Of a stretch of 64,000 bases of DNA, positions 22,347-34,875 are shown piece after piece. A program made the position numbers and the translations under genes. The DNA comes from Galbula dea (taxonomy: Eukaryota > Chordata > Aves > Piciformes > Galbulidae), in NCBI GenBank assembly GCA_013399015.1, contig VWZX01000877.1:106612-170611 (forward strand). Direction: 5' to 3'. Every line of letters begins with the position of its first letter. The first letter of the stretch is position 1. Under the pieces are notes generated by a model. It had not been told where the DNA came from, did not search any database, and was given only the letters and a program-made list of their open reading frames with translations.

Positions 22347-25067
22347 CTGCGGGGCCTGCGGGCATAGGCAGCTGCTGGACTTGGTGTCATTGGTGTTGTT
22401 CCTGTTATGCTCCAGTTGTCATAGGTGCAAATTGCTGCACATCCAAATCCTCTCTTGGCCTCTGATGTCTCTGCAGAGCTCATCGCAGAAACCAACAGCA
22501 GGATGAATGCACTTCCCTACTGGCCAGTGCCCTTCCTGCTTTAGAGATAGAGATGTCAGAGCTCTTCTGTGTGTGGTTCTTGTCTCACCTGCTTGTGTCA
22601 ACACTTGTGTTTTTCTTTGAGCTGTCTGAAGAAAATTCAGAGTCTTGGTTGTTGCCTGAAGGTTGCCAGGAGTAGGAACAAGAAAACATACGGTTGGGTT
22701 TGCAGTCAAATGTTTCCTTTTATTCCTGTGGGTCAGGGTAGGGTAAATATTTGTTTTGAATTGATTGTGCTGCTGGACAGGTGTAAAGGAAAGAGATTCT
22801 GCTTCATGTCAGCTTCTTCTGGGGAAGGTGTGAGGCCAGAGCTGGGTTCATGCAGAGCTGATAGTTGGTGTTTCAGAGAGGATGATGTTAGAGTTGGTGG
22901 AGAGCAAAGTGAGGATGAACAGAGAGATGTTTGCAGGAGCTGGAGTTGTCTCGTTGCATGCACTGCTGTCGTGCCTCTGCAGTGGATTTGCCTCTTGGTG
23001 GGCAGTCCTTGGCTGCTGCTGGAGAGCTGAGTGGTGGTGTTGAGAGAGAGATTTCTTGAGGTCTGCAATTATGGGTTGTCCTTCAATTAACTCTTCCATC
23101 TGGCCTTCACCTTCCCCAAGGTAAGGCAGAATCCTAACTTGATTTCTCCCACATCTGGCTGTTCCTAACCCAGGTTTTGCAGATGGAAACCCATCTTAGG
23201 TTCAAGAAGCTGGGACTGAGCAAAGGACCCCAGATGAATAAGTGTTCTGAGGATGCTGGGTACTGAAGGGATGGAAACCCTGAGCAGCTAGCTGAGGAAG
23301 AGCTCTCCTTTCTCCACTTCTTCTTCGAAATTCCATGATTTCATCTGCCTCCAAAATGCAGGCTGAAAGCAAAAAGGGGTTAAGCACAACTTTGCTGGTT
23401 GCTCCCATTTTCATTTGGCAGCCACCACTTTGCTGTCAGTTTGAAGCTGCATTACTCAGTTTGTGGAAGCAGCCCAAAATTTCTGTTGCCTTTTCATGAT
23501 TAGTAATTGTCTTTTTTGCAATGTTTACTGTTTTCTGGTTAGTTACTGCTGGGAGCAGAGGCAGGGAACTACTGTTCCACCATTTCTTCTGCAGACACAA
23601 ACTGTTTCTGCCTTGGGAATCATCCACCTAGTTCTGCTGGTTGAGTCCATCTGAGATTTTTAAGTCATGATGCATCTTTCTTGCCCAGGACAAACCAGAA
23701 CATGATCTTAACTCCTTTAACTCCTTGCCCTCACCATTCAGCTCCAGAAAAGGATAAATAAAGAATCCTTTTGGAACATCAATCACTTGGGTTTCAGAAG
23801 TGTTCTGCTCTTCTCAGAAGCAGCAAAGTCCTGTCTTTCAGCTGGCAAATTCAGGGATGCAGTTGAGCTCTTCAGACCTTGGGAAGAGGCTGGAGGTGGG
23901 TGGCTGCTGGAAGTGCTGGAGCTGCTTAATTGTCTTGTGAGTGGGACCTTGGTGTTTCTAATCCAGAGCTTTCTGTGAGTCCTGTAGTAACAAAGTGGGT
24001 GGGAAGAGAGTGGGAGGGGGGTGTTTTTTGTTGGGTTGGTTGGGTTTTTTTCTCTGTGTGACACTGACTCCTGGATTGTGCTTGTGGTTCTGCTCCTCTC
24101 CCTTTCTCTGTGAAGCATGAAATGTCAAACCTGCCCTGGTTTCTGTGGTTTGAGGATGAGCTGTTTACCACAGTAGCTGCTGGAGCAGGGCTCGGTGTGG
24201 ATTTACCCTTTCAGATGGTAATGAAGCCCCCGTTGAGGTGCAGGGTAGCACGGGGAGTGCTGAACTCCTCAGCGTGTGGCTCCTCAGCTGCTGGAGAGTG
24301 GAAGATGTGTAAAGAAGAGGTGGCAGTAGCTTGTGCCCTGCCCTTTCAAGGGGATACCTGTCCAGTTGGAGCTGTTGTTGGCTTTCCAGGACTGGGGGTT
24401 TTAATATACGTTGTTAGAGTCACTTAGCTGTGAGGGAGTTTGGGTGGAGCTGTGTTTGGCTTCCCTCTTACAGACCTTGTAGTCTTGACCTCCACCTCCC
24501 AAAACAAGACCCCTCTAAACCTGCCAGCCCCAGCTGTCTGGAGAGCTGTGCTGGTGGCACTGGAGTGAGAAGAGGGATGAAAAACTCAGGCTTCTGGGGA
24601 TGTTAGGAAACACTCTGCAAAAATTCCAGCAGTGCTTTGGCAGTTTCTTCCCTCAGCCAAAGCTCCCATGCAGCTGAAGCAAGGTGTCTCAGCCTGCAGG
24701 AGGTGTCTCAGCAAGCTGCTGCTGCCAGCACTCCTTCTTTAGTAGTAATCTTTACTATTCTGTGACCCAAAACTTGCTTTCTGTCTTCCCAAGTCAATAA
24801 TTGAGTGTTTTGTCAGTCCCTGGGAGGGTGAGGTGACAAGAGTTGGGCTTGTGGTGCTTCTAGGTGTTGTCAGAAGTGGTGTGTGTTGCTTTGTGGAGTT
24901 CTTGAGGAGGATGTGAAGGAAGCAGAAAGGAATTGGTGGTTCTGGTTTAAACCTGAATGTTTCTAATGGGAAGATCCTGGTTTGGTTTAGTGTTTGGAAT
25001 GGCACAGCTACTGTTCAGCTGAAGTGAAGTGAAATCAAGATCAAGGGAATACCCCAGAGCTTGGGTT

Positions 25068-25082
25068 TGTGTGTGTGTGTGT
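25068..25082. repeat. (GT)n microsatellite
   Basis: A short run of about eight GT units in CRTC1 intron 1. Confidence 0.85.
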
Positions 25083-25607
25083 AAAACACAGGCAGGGGGC
25101 ACACACCTCCCTGGAACAACATTTAAGACATGAATTGTTCCTCCTGACTGTGGCAGAGCTCCAGATGTCTCCTGTGTCCATTCACAGGTCCCAGGGTGAT
25201 GGGGGTAGCATGCAAACCAGTGTTCCAAAGCTTACTTACATCAGGAGTGCTCATCTGGGGGGTGAACAGTGAGAGCCACTCCTGAGGAGGATGCAGTGTT
25301 GCAGGGTTTCCTAATGGCTCCAGCATCCTTTTATTAAATCATTTGATAACAAAGAAATTCCTGGCTGTGTGACAGTGGGTTTGAGGGTCTGAAAGATCCT
25401 GAAGAGCTGCATCAGAGTCAGGCCTGAGCCCTTCCAGCCTGGAGGTTCATGCTTCCAGCTGGGAGTGCTTTTGTTTCAGTTAGTAGTAGGATGAGTGTCT
25501 CCCAGAGAGAAATGTTTACTGCCCAACCTCTAGCCTGTGTTTTTCTTCTCTGTTACCTTCTCAGCACAGGGTTGGAACCCTGAATTTGCACACTTCCAGA
25601 CCAAGAA

Positions 25608-25885
25608 ATAGAATCACAGAATGTCCTGAGTTGGAGGGGACCCAGCAGGATCATGGAGTCCAGCTCCTGTCTCTGCACAGGACAAGCCCAGAAATCACCC
25701 CATGTGTCTGAGGGTCTTGTCCAAATGCTTCTGGACTTCTGTCAGGCTTGGTGCTGTGACTACAGCCCTGGGGAGCCTGTTCCAGTGCTCCAGCACCCTC
25801 TGGGTGAAGAACCTTTGCCTGGGATCTACCCTGCCCCTCCCCTGGCACAGCTTCATGCCATTCCCTTGGGTCTCTTAGGCTTCAC
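25608..25885 (-). mobile_element. CR1-like LINE fragment (third subfamily)
   Basis: Begins ATAGAATCACAGAATGTCCT, then GAGTTGGAGGGGACCCAGCA, GGATCATGGAGTCCAGCTCC, GGGGAGCCTGTTCCAGTGCT and CTGGGTGAAGAACCTTTGCC. The tail octamer and the GAAGAA..CCT block identify it as a minus-strand CR1, but the internal sequence differs from the main subfamily in this window. Confidence 0.85.
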
Positions 25886-27327
25886 CTTTGATCTTCCTGT
25901 CCTTTCCCTGGTGAAGCAGGACCCAGACCCAAGGCAGTTGGTTTTGTTACCACCACATATGCTCCCCACATGGCACCATCTGTGCCACCACCTTCAGGCA
26001 TTGCTCCTCTCTTGACAGACCCAGGCTGGGTGAGGAGCTGCCTTGGACATGCTGAGACACTGGGGGGGTGTTGGTAATTCTGTGGAGGGATTAGTGTAAA
26101 TCAGGAGAGGGAAAATGCAGCAGTGAGCTGCCCACAGGAGCACGAGGAATCCCTGGCCTTGTGCTTGCCTGAGCAGTCCGAGGGAAGCAGGCAGGCAGTG
26201 CTGACATGCCATGCTGGAGACCTCCCCTCCTGCAGGCAGCAGGGCCATGGCTCTCCTGCTAAACCCAGGCAGCTTTGGGCTCTGCTGTTCTTTCTAAGGA
26301 GAGAAGGATTTTATTTGTCATTCCATCCTTCCTGGGCATTTCAGCTGCTTGCCTCAGCTCTCAGACACAGCCTTTTCCTGTGCAGTGGCCAGGCTGGTTG
26401 GCATTAAGGATGGCCCAGAGCTCTGGAGGAGCTGTAGGCATCTGGAACTCTGCTTCTACAGCCTCTGTGGTTCAGTGGATGAGTTGTAATTCACAGGCTG
26501 AGGGTGAGGAACTCGGCTCAGCTGCTGCATTTCAGAGTCTTCCTGAGCTTCAGCACCGGGAGAGCATTAGCAGCAGTTTGCATGTCCAGAAGCTGCTCCT
26601 TTAGGAAGAGAAGACATCCTCAGGGTTATGTACAGTCAGCTCTTGGAGCCTGATTTGGGCTTCTCCCTCAGAGATCATTCATGAGCTGCAGCACACCTGG
26701 CAGGGGGGAGCTCTGCCTGCAGGAAACTTTTAGCTCTGGACACTGAGTTTCTTGGTCTTGTTTACAAATGTAGTGTGGTTCTGGTGACTCTGAGTTACAG
26801 CTGTGAATCCAGGAGCTGTCAACCTCCTGCAGAAGCTACAGACATGGCAGAAGCATCAGTCAGGAGGAGGTGGTGCTGTGTTGGTGTGAGTTAGGTGCTG
26901 CCAGCAGTAGGAGGGCAGAGGTGAGTGAGTGCTCTCTGGGTAAAGCACTAAACTACAGAAGGGGACAAAAGAAATCACTCCTGAAAGTGGTTTTCAGGAA
27001 TATGTTGTACTGAAAACTTACTGTAGAAGCCATGTGGCCTAGGTGTGAACTCTCCTCAGTACCTGGTAGATGAGACAGAAGAGAGCTGTGCTTTACACAG
27101 CACAAAACAGTGCAGGAGAGGAAACCCCTGAGCCCTGGGAAAGCCACAGTGTGACTGTGCTGAAAGCTGGTGCAAGTTGTAGTTAGGTTTCTCAGTCAGG
27201 TGCCTTTTGGATGGAATTATTTTATCATCTAAATGGCATTTTTTGTTTTCCCAGCCATCTTGGGTTACCTGTGGTGAGTTGGGAGCAAGGGGTTTTTAAT
27301 CTGCTGTTATCAAACTGCTGCTTAGGG

Positions 27328-27825
27328 TCATAGAATCATTAAGGTTGGAAAAGAGCTCTGAGGTCATGGAGTCCAACCACTGACCTCTCACTGCCAGGTC
27401 ACCTCTAAACCATGGCCCTAAGTGCCACATCTCCAGGGATGGAGACTCCAGCCCTGCCCTGGGCAGCCTGGGTCAGTGCCTAAACACCCTTGCAGTGAAG
27501 AAATTTGTCCTAATACCCAACCTAAACCTCCCCTGGTGCAGCTTGAGACTGTTTCCTCTCATCCTGTCACTTGTTCCCTGGGAGAAGAGCCCAACCCCAC
27601 CTGGCTCCAGCCTCCTCTCGGGGAGCTGCAGAGAGTGAGAAGGTCTCCCCTGAGCCTCCTCTTCTCCAGGCTAAGCCCAGTTCCCTCAGCTGCTCCTCAC
27701 CACACTTGTGCTCTAGACCCTTCCCCAGCTTCCTTGCCCTTCTCTGGCCACACTCCAGCACCTCAGTGTCCTTCTGGCAGTGAGGAGCCCAAACCTGACC
27801 CCAGGCTTGGAGCTGTGGCCTCAAC
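27328..27825 (-). mobile_element. CR1 LINE fragment
   Basis: Starts with TCATAGAATCATTAAGGTTGG-type tail sequence and runs through the complete 3' region (ATGGCCCTAAGTGCCACATC, CCCTGGGCAGCCTGG, GTGAAGAAATTTGTCCTAAT, CCTCCTCTTCTCCAGGCTAA) to GAGGAGCCCAAACCTGACCC. It is among the better preserved copies. Confidence 0.93.
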
Positions 27826-29151
27826 CATGCCACACACAGAGGTACAGAGCTGCCAGCCCCCTTGGGGCAGCTTTGAGGCCACTCTGATGCTAGAGCATCT
27901 CCCATGCAGGCTCCCTTACCTGTTCCAGTCTCTAAAATAACATTTCTGGCTGTGGTGGCTGGATTTCCCCCCTGGTGTTGTTGTAGATGTGCTTTAAACT
28001 CTTTGTCCTTTGATAATCAATTGCAATCCCACAGCCTTCAGTGTAAACTCGAGGTGGTAGCCAAACTTGTGAGGCTTTCTGACCTGAGTGGCTAGGAGCA
28101 GTGTACCTGATCCTGCAGGGCAGTTAATATTTAAAGAGCTGCTGTGATTTGCTCTCAAGGATTTGCATATTGACTGCTGTGGAAGGGATCTCCAGCAATA
28201 AGATCTCTGACAAGATCTCCACTGCTGCTTATCCAGCCAGAGTGCCTGTTTGTCAGCCAGGGGTGGCTGAGGGTGATCTCACTGGTACCTTATCAATGAC
28301 CAGGTTGTAACTGAGTGTTGATAACAGCCTCCTTTGGCAGATTCTCTCTTGGGAACTGAAAACTCTTCTCTCTGTACCAGAACAATCCTTTGCAATAACA
28401 CCACCACCCCCACAAACAAAACATGAGTCTTAAATAATGAAGCAGAGGAGGCTGAAACCATGCATTCTGGCTTCAGGCTGCTCTCATAACTGCAGCACTT
28501 CATGATCCATGTCTAAAAGGCTGGATTTTACAGGCAGATTTTCTCTGATGTGTATTTTACTTTCTTGCCTGCTTGCTCTCTTGCTTTTCTGGATGACTGG
28601 GAAGCTCTCCTCTGTGATATCCCTGCTGGGCTACTCACTAGTGCATTTAGGATGGTTCCTTCCCCCTGGGTAGCAGTAAGATGTGTTAATGGCAGGCTGC
28701 ACTTCTGTTAGATGAATTTTCAGTTAACTTTGATCCCCAACTATTACTGTTTATGTTACCAGTTATTTTCCTTGGATGGCTGAGGCCTCCAAGGGGAGGG
28801 AATTTGAGTCCAGGCAGGTGGTGATAGGTCTCAGCTCAGAAAGCATTATCAGTTCTTTCTGTTCTGCCTTTCTGGTGGCTGTTGTAGCAGCAGCATCTTG
28901 GAGGGATGTGAAGCTGTGCAGGAGATTTGCCTAGCTCTGGAATCCCTCAGTGGTGTTTCAAGATTCATAAGCTGGATTAAGCTGCAAAAACCAACCTCAG
29001 AGGCAGAAGGGAAGACAGTGCTGATTCCACAGGCTGCCTTGGCACCTTTTTCTTACCTTGCAGTCTGTAGATGAGGTTCATGGCATCCATGCAGCAGCCA
29101 CCAACCCCTGGAGTGGTGTTCACTGAGCTTCTCCTTGTTCTGTCTGTACAC

Positions 29152-29590
29152 ACAGAGGATCACAGAGCTGTCAGAGCTGGAAGGGAGCTTACAGATCAGC
29201 TAGTTCCAACCCCCTGCCTGCCAGGGACACCTCCCACTAGAGCAGCTTGCCCACAGCCCCAGCCAGCCTGGCCTTCAAAGCTTCCAGGGCTGGAGCTTCC
29301 ACAGCCTCTCTGGGCAACCTGTGCCAGTGTCTCCCCACCCTGACAGTGAAGAATTTCCTCCTAATATCCAATCTAAATCTCCCCTCCTCTAGTTTGGATC
29401 CCTTCCCCCTAGTCCTGTCACCACCTGACATCCCCCAAAGTTCCTCCCCAGCTTTCTTGCAGCCCCCTTCAAATCCTGGCAGGCCACCAGAAGGTCTCCT
29501 GGGAGCCTTCTCCTCTGCAGACTGACCAAGCCCAACTCTCTCAGCCTGTCCTCACAGGAGAGGTGCTCCAGTCCTCTGATCCTGGACATG
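29152..29590 (-). mobile_element. CR1 LINE fragment (TCACAGAGCTGTCAGAGCTGG subfamily)
   Basis: Diagnostic blocks are GGAAGGGAGCTTACAGATCA, CCAACCCCCTGCCTGCCAGG, CACTAGAGCAGCTTGCCCAC, GTGAAGAATTTCCTCCTAAT and AGGAGAGGTGCTCCAGTCCT. The same subfamily occurs in the opposite orientation at 48330-48660, so the two are an inverted pair about 19 kb apart. Confidence 0.9.
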
Positions 29591-32500
29591 GGCAAGCATC
29601 ATCCTTGTTGCAGTCTTTTAATGCCAATTCCAGGAGACTCTGTGCCCCCTTGCCTACTCTGTGCCATTTTTCCCCTGGTGAGGAAAGACCAAAAGGAATA
29701 CCTGAACCACTGCACAGATTTCCAGCAGCCTGCTCAGGTCCCAGTGCCTTATTGACCTTCTCATTGGAATTTGGGTTCTCTCTTGTGCAGTGACAGGATT
29801 ACCTTGTACCAGCCCTTTGGCATTCCAAGAATCTTGACCCTACTGGCAGATCTTTTCCATAGCTAGAGATCTGTCTGAGGCCTCCTCAAGAGCTACAGAC
29901 AGTCTGTGGAGCTGCAGTAGGAGGAATTGTTGGAGGGAAGAACACCCCACAGAGGCCAGGGTGGTTCTGGGGTCTGGTGTGGTGTTGTCTTGGGACCACA
30001 GACTGAAAGACATCCTGTCTGTAGACCACCACAAGTCTCAGTGGCAGCTAAATCCCACATTTATCTTGGAGCAGCAGGTTTTTCACTGAACCAGCTTGTA
30101 GCTAAGAGCAGTGCAGAGGCAGGAGCTCTCCTGGTGGCTAGTAAACTCCAAAGAGTTGCAGACAGGTCCTGCTTGTCTCCTCATTTCCCAAACTTGTAGG
30201 GTTACATAACTGACTGTTCATTCTTTAGCTAAAAATAAGAAATGGAACAGAAACTCCTATTTTTAGTGTGCTTAATGAGGGCATCTCTGCCTTTATTGCA
30301 TCTTCTCTGAGACATTTCAATAGGAGGATGGTTTAGGAATTTCATTGGGGTGGTTTTTTGGCCTAGCCACTCACTCTCTGTTGTTCTCCTCTGAAGTGTT
30401 GTCCATCAGGCAGCAAACATAGATTGGGCTGCTCCAAAGAAGCCTTTGCTTTGAAAGAAGGTTGCTAGCTCAGAATGATCCTGGAAAGCAGTGGGTGCCT
30501 AGAGTGTGGTGCTGGATTTGAATCCATCAGGGAGGCAGAGAGATTCTTTGGGCTCTCAGATCATCAGTGTGCTGCCAGTATGAGTCCTCTCTGCTCCTTC
30601 TGTTGAGTGATCAGCACTGTTCCTGCCTGTCTCTTTTGGGAAAGCCTCTCAGCAAAAGAAGGGTGGCACTTGCAGCAGGGCCATGGGCTCTGCTTTGTTT
30701 CCTCAGGGCTGTGCAGCTGAGCTTTGGTTGGTGGTGTAGCTCAGCTTGGCTCTCTGCCTGCTGATAGAGCAGAAATGCTGGAGAACAGTCACTATTTTAA
30801 GGCTCTAGCTGGGCTGTATCCTGTTTTTGCTTGCAGCTTGGTTGTGACTGTGAAGTCTGAAACAGTAAACCTTTGTTCACCAGAAATAGCCCAGTGTTTT
30901 TAAACACAGAGTGGCAGCCTGGGTATTGCATTTGATTATTTCTTGTTGGGGCTTGATTGATTTCTTCCAGCTCTGCAAGGTGTGTTCCTACTGATTCTTT
31001 TGCCTTCAGAGCATCAGATAGGTCAGACAAACATCAGATCCAACATCCAGTAGTTCACCTCAGTTCATTGACTGGAGAAAGCTGAATGCAGCTCATGCCT
31101 CAGGAGGTGACACTGCTCACACCTCTGCTGCTAGAACCCAGCCAGAAAGACTCATGCTAAAAGCTTAGCTGCATCAAATGCTTCTTCTTCCCTCTCCCCT
31201 CCCTCCTCTGCAGAAGTTAAACATTCTGGCTTTGGCCTCTTTGGAGTCACAAGAAAAGGGCTTTTGGATTTGGTGTGTGATGTGGATTTGGGGTGGTTTC
31301 TAAACTGCAAGAGTCCATTGGGGGGAAAAGATCTTTTCAGTTCCACATGAATTGTAGAAGGCAGCTGGGGGCAGAGGGCTGAGTGTGTGCAGGGTTTATA
31401 ACTGCTTCCCCACACTCTTCCAGCTGAGGCAGGCCCTGGGGACTTGCTTGCAGCTCCTGAAGGAGAATCTCATGGTGCCTTGGAATTTGTAGATGACTCA
31501 CAGCAGGACAAAACAATCCAGTTAAGTGATTTGAGGTCTTAAATAATCTCTTCAGCAGGAAGGTGAAGAAAACATCATGAACTCATGAGTAATAATTGGC
31601 TCTCTTGGAGTGCTAAAAGTGCAGTGATCACTAGTTGGCAGAGATTCAGCTGATTCCTGCTTCAGCTTTGCTGATCAATATATTTCTCAGCTCTTATGAA
31701 TGAAATGTGTTTGTCTGGGCTGTAATGGTTTTAGCCAGGCAGTAACACAGTCACCAGTGGGGAGAAGTTTATTTGAAGTGACACTTTTTGCACCTCAGCT
31801 GCCTGGGCCAGGGCCATGCCAGAGCTTCTCCAGTTTGCTTTTGCTCCTGCTCTTCACTACAGGAATCAGGCAGGTGACCCAAGATGGTTTATTGATGAGG
31901 AAGAACCTCCAGTAATGCCTGCACCTTGAAACAAAGTGATTTTTGCCTTGGCAGTTCTGTGCCTGGTGGGGTTTAGATGGTCTCCAAAAAGGAGAGCTGT
32001 TGTCACAGGTACTGGGGGATGAGAACTTGCTCCATCATCTCCATTCTCCTTGTCAAAGCACAGAATCCTTCAGGACTGCCTTAATTTTGTAGAGGCTTTT
32101 TCTGGAGCTGCAAGGGAGCCCTGCAGCTGCTCCAGTGGGTGGACACCCTTTGAGACCTCGTGGTTTTGCTAGTAAGCAACTGGAACTGCAGCATCTATGT
32201 CAGGCTGTCAGGCAACCTTATCAGGGTTCTAAAGCCTGCAGTTGCCTATCTTGCTGGCTACTTTCTTCTGACTAGCAGTTCTCATTACTCTAGGGATGAA
32301 AATCCCTTCTTCTGACCCCTGTTTGTTTGATTCCCATCTGGAGGGAACTCCTGTTTCATTTCAAGCTCTGGCTTCATGGGTGGAGGGAGGGGATTCTGCC
32401 TCCTCTTCCCTCCCTGCACACCCAGTACCGAGTTCCTGGGAGCTGAATCCTTCTGGTTCTGGTCCTTGAATACATCACCTCCTGTTTTACTGTGAATTTC

Positions 32501-33779
32501 TGAGGTGTGGATGTTTGAGTGCCCTGGGAACCCCCTCAGTCCTTGCACAGTGTATTTGGGAGTGTACTGGAGCTGTCTGCTGGTAACAGTCAGGTTCAGT
32601 TCTGGCCTGGTGTTTGCAGCTCTGCTAGGAGGGCAGAGCTGCTTGTCAAGTGTTTCAGTGTGGCAGGAAGCAAGCTGCTGCTCTTTTGTGGCTGCTAAAT
32701 GCCAGTAGATTACAACAGATTCCTTCCCTGCAATAAAAAGGAAGCAAGAATGCCATTTCCCCACCTCCCCCCCTCCCAATTTGTGTTGTTGGTGCCAGGG
32801 TTTGGCTCACCTGCAGCTTCCCTGGTTGTGTCCTGACATGTTGATGGGATCATGGAAGAAATCCTGGAGAGTGACTGAAATGACAGCTAGGGTGAAGGGA
32901 GAGTAAAGAGTGAGGTAGCAGTTCTAAGAGCCTGGGTTCACATCCAGTTCATGCCATATGTCTGGAGTTTGTGGTGGCAATTTTCAGTGAGTTTCTAGTA
33001 GACATTTGGCTTCCTGCTTTGGCTTGCTGGTGCTTTTCCTCTCAGCATCTATTGCAGTAGGATGCTAATAGCATTGGAAGGCCAAGGAATGATTGGCAGA
33101 GGCAACAAGGGAAACTTCTGCTCTGCTTGTCCTCACTTGTCTGTGTCTAGCCAGTGTTAAAATCTTCACTTTTAGGGAAAACAAAAACATACCCCAAAAA
33201 ATGCAGTGAAAACAAAAAAAAAACCCTCCCCCAAAAAGCCATTGCAAAACAGTTTTGTGGCAGAGCTGATGATGGAATAGTTTAAATCCCAAGTGACCCA
33301 GACAGAGCAGCTGCTCTCACTGTGGATTATACCTTTCCTCTAAACTTCAGCCTTCATTTCCTTTCCCAGTCTTCCTGGGAGGACCAGCTGTGCCTTTGGA
33401 TCTGCTGCTGCTCTTGGAGCAGAGTGGGAGACTGCAGGAAATAAGTTACTTCAGCAATCTGGCTTGATGGCTTTCCTTCCTGATTGTGACAGCCCAAAGG
33501 AGAGAGGGATGGGAGGGATTCTCTTTGTTTCTGGGAGAAGAGAGGCAGTCTAGTCTGGCTCCATTCTCCTGGAAGAGTGGTCAGGAAGCTCACTCCACTC
33601 TCTGTGGGCACTGGTGGCTTCTCCTGGTGCCCATGTGTGGTTGGTTAGGCAGCAGTAAGGGAGCAGTGTGGCTTGCTTTGCAGCAGGGACATGGAAGTGT
33701 GCTCTCATTTTGAGAGGAAAACAGTTTTCAGAGTTCCCTTCTTCTCTGGCCAGCAGGACTAGGGAGGTGATTGTTGCTC

Positions 33780-34062
33780 TGTAGTGGGGGAGGCCACACC
33801 TCCAATCCTGGGGTCAGGTTTGGGCTCCTCGCTGCCAGAAGGACATGGAGGTGCTGGAGTGTGGCCAGAGGAGTGCAGCAAAGCTGGGGAAGGGTCTAAG
33901 AGCACCAGTGTTGTGAGGAGCAGCTGAGGGAACTGGGCTTGGTTAGCCTGGAGAAGAGGAGGCTCAGGGGAGACCTGAGTTGGTGAGCGTGGCAGTGTTG
34001 GGTGGACATTGGACTTGATGATCTCAGAGGGTTTTTCCAACCAGAACCATTCTGTGATCTGC
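33780..34062 (+). mobile_element. CR1 LINE fragment with internal deletion
   Basis: Sense CR1 starting near GGGGGAGGCCACACCTCCAA and running to GAGGCTCAGGGGAGACCT (about 33978). It then jumps to GCAGTGTTGGGTGGACATTG and the terminal TTCCAACCAGAACCATTCTG. Other copies in the window have over 200 bases between these blocks. Confidence 0.9.
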
Positions 34063-34597
34063 AGTGTGCATTAGCTTGCAGGGGCTGGTAGCAAGCTGCA
34101 TACTTTGGGTAATGAGAGCTCTGTGGCCAGGCCTTTTGCTGGAGTGGAGTTCCCTGATGCTGCCCCTGAGGCAGAGCAGCATTAGGTGCTCTGCAAGTTG
34201 AAAAGCAGTGGCTTTGCCTCAGGCAGTTTATTTCCCCTCTCTCTTAGGGCACCCTTTCGATTAAAGAGAAACATCTCTCATCTGCACCCTTCTGTGGGTG
34301 CATGCTCAGACAGCAGGGCAATATTGATGTTCCTAGACTTCATCATCTGATTTAATTAGTTGGAAAACTGTTACTAGACATCCAGCTCCAGCTCTTCTCT
34401 AGCCACCTAGTCAGATCTTAGATAGCATGCAGAACTGGAGTTTAATCTGCAACAGCCAAAGAACTGAAGTCTTCTTAATTAATTGCAATGAACTGTGAAG
34501 AACCTGATGGAATTACACAAACTACAGTACTACTCTGTTGTACTCAGACTGTAAGAGCACTACAGAGATGCAAAAGTGAAGCATTCCAGAAGCCTTT

Positions 34598-34875
34598 CAT
34601 GTCAGTGGTGCCCAGGGACAGGACAGGAGGCAACAGGCATGAACTGGAGCATAGGAAGTTCCAGCTGAACACAAGGAGGAACTCCTTGACTTTGAGGGTG
34701 GTTAGAGCCCTGGCCCAGGCTGCCCAGAGAGGTGCTGGAGCCTCCATCTCTGGTGACATTCCAAACCCCCCTGGACACCATTCTGTCCAGCCTGCTCTAG
34801 GTGCCCCTGCTCTGCCAGGGGGGTTGGACAAAGATGATCTCCAGAGGTCCCTTCCAACCCCTAACAGTCTGGGAT
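34598..34875 (+). mobile_element. CR1 LINE fragment (fourth type)
   Basis: Blocks are AGTGGTGCCCAGGGACAGGA, GGCAACAGGCATGAACTGGA, ACACAAGGAGGAACTCCTTG, CAGGCTGCCCAGAGAGGTGC and GATGATCTCCAGAGGTCCCT, ending CCAACCCCTAACAGTCTGGG. Sense orientation, 5'-truncated. Confidence 0.9.

Noticed and set aside
22103..22495. Minus-strand open frame with heptad-like repeats as a possible small gene
   Set aside because: Openness follows from a 21-base tandem repeat in GC-rich sequence. No homologous protein is recognised and no splice or promoter evidence supports it. It is kept only as a finding.
32285..32779. Minus-strand 164-codon frame in CRTC1 intron 1
   Set aside because: Its composition is compatible with random intronic sequence. 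No domain is recognised and no CpG island or splice context is seen.
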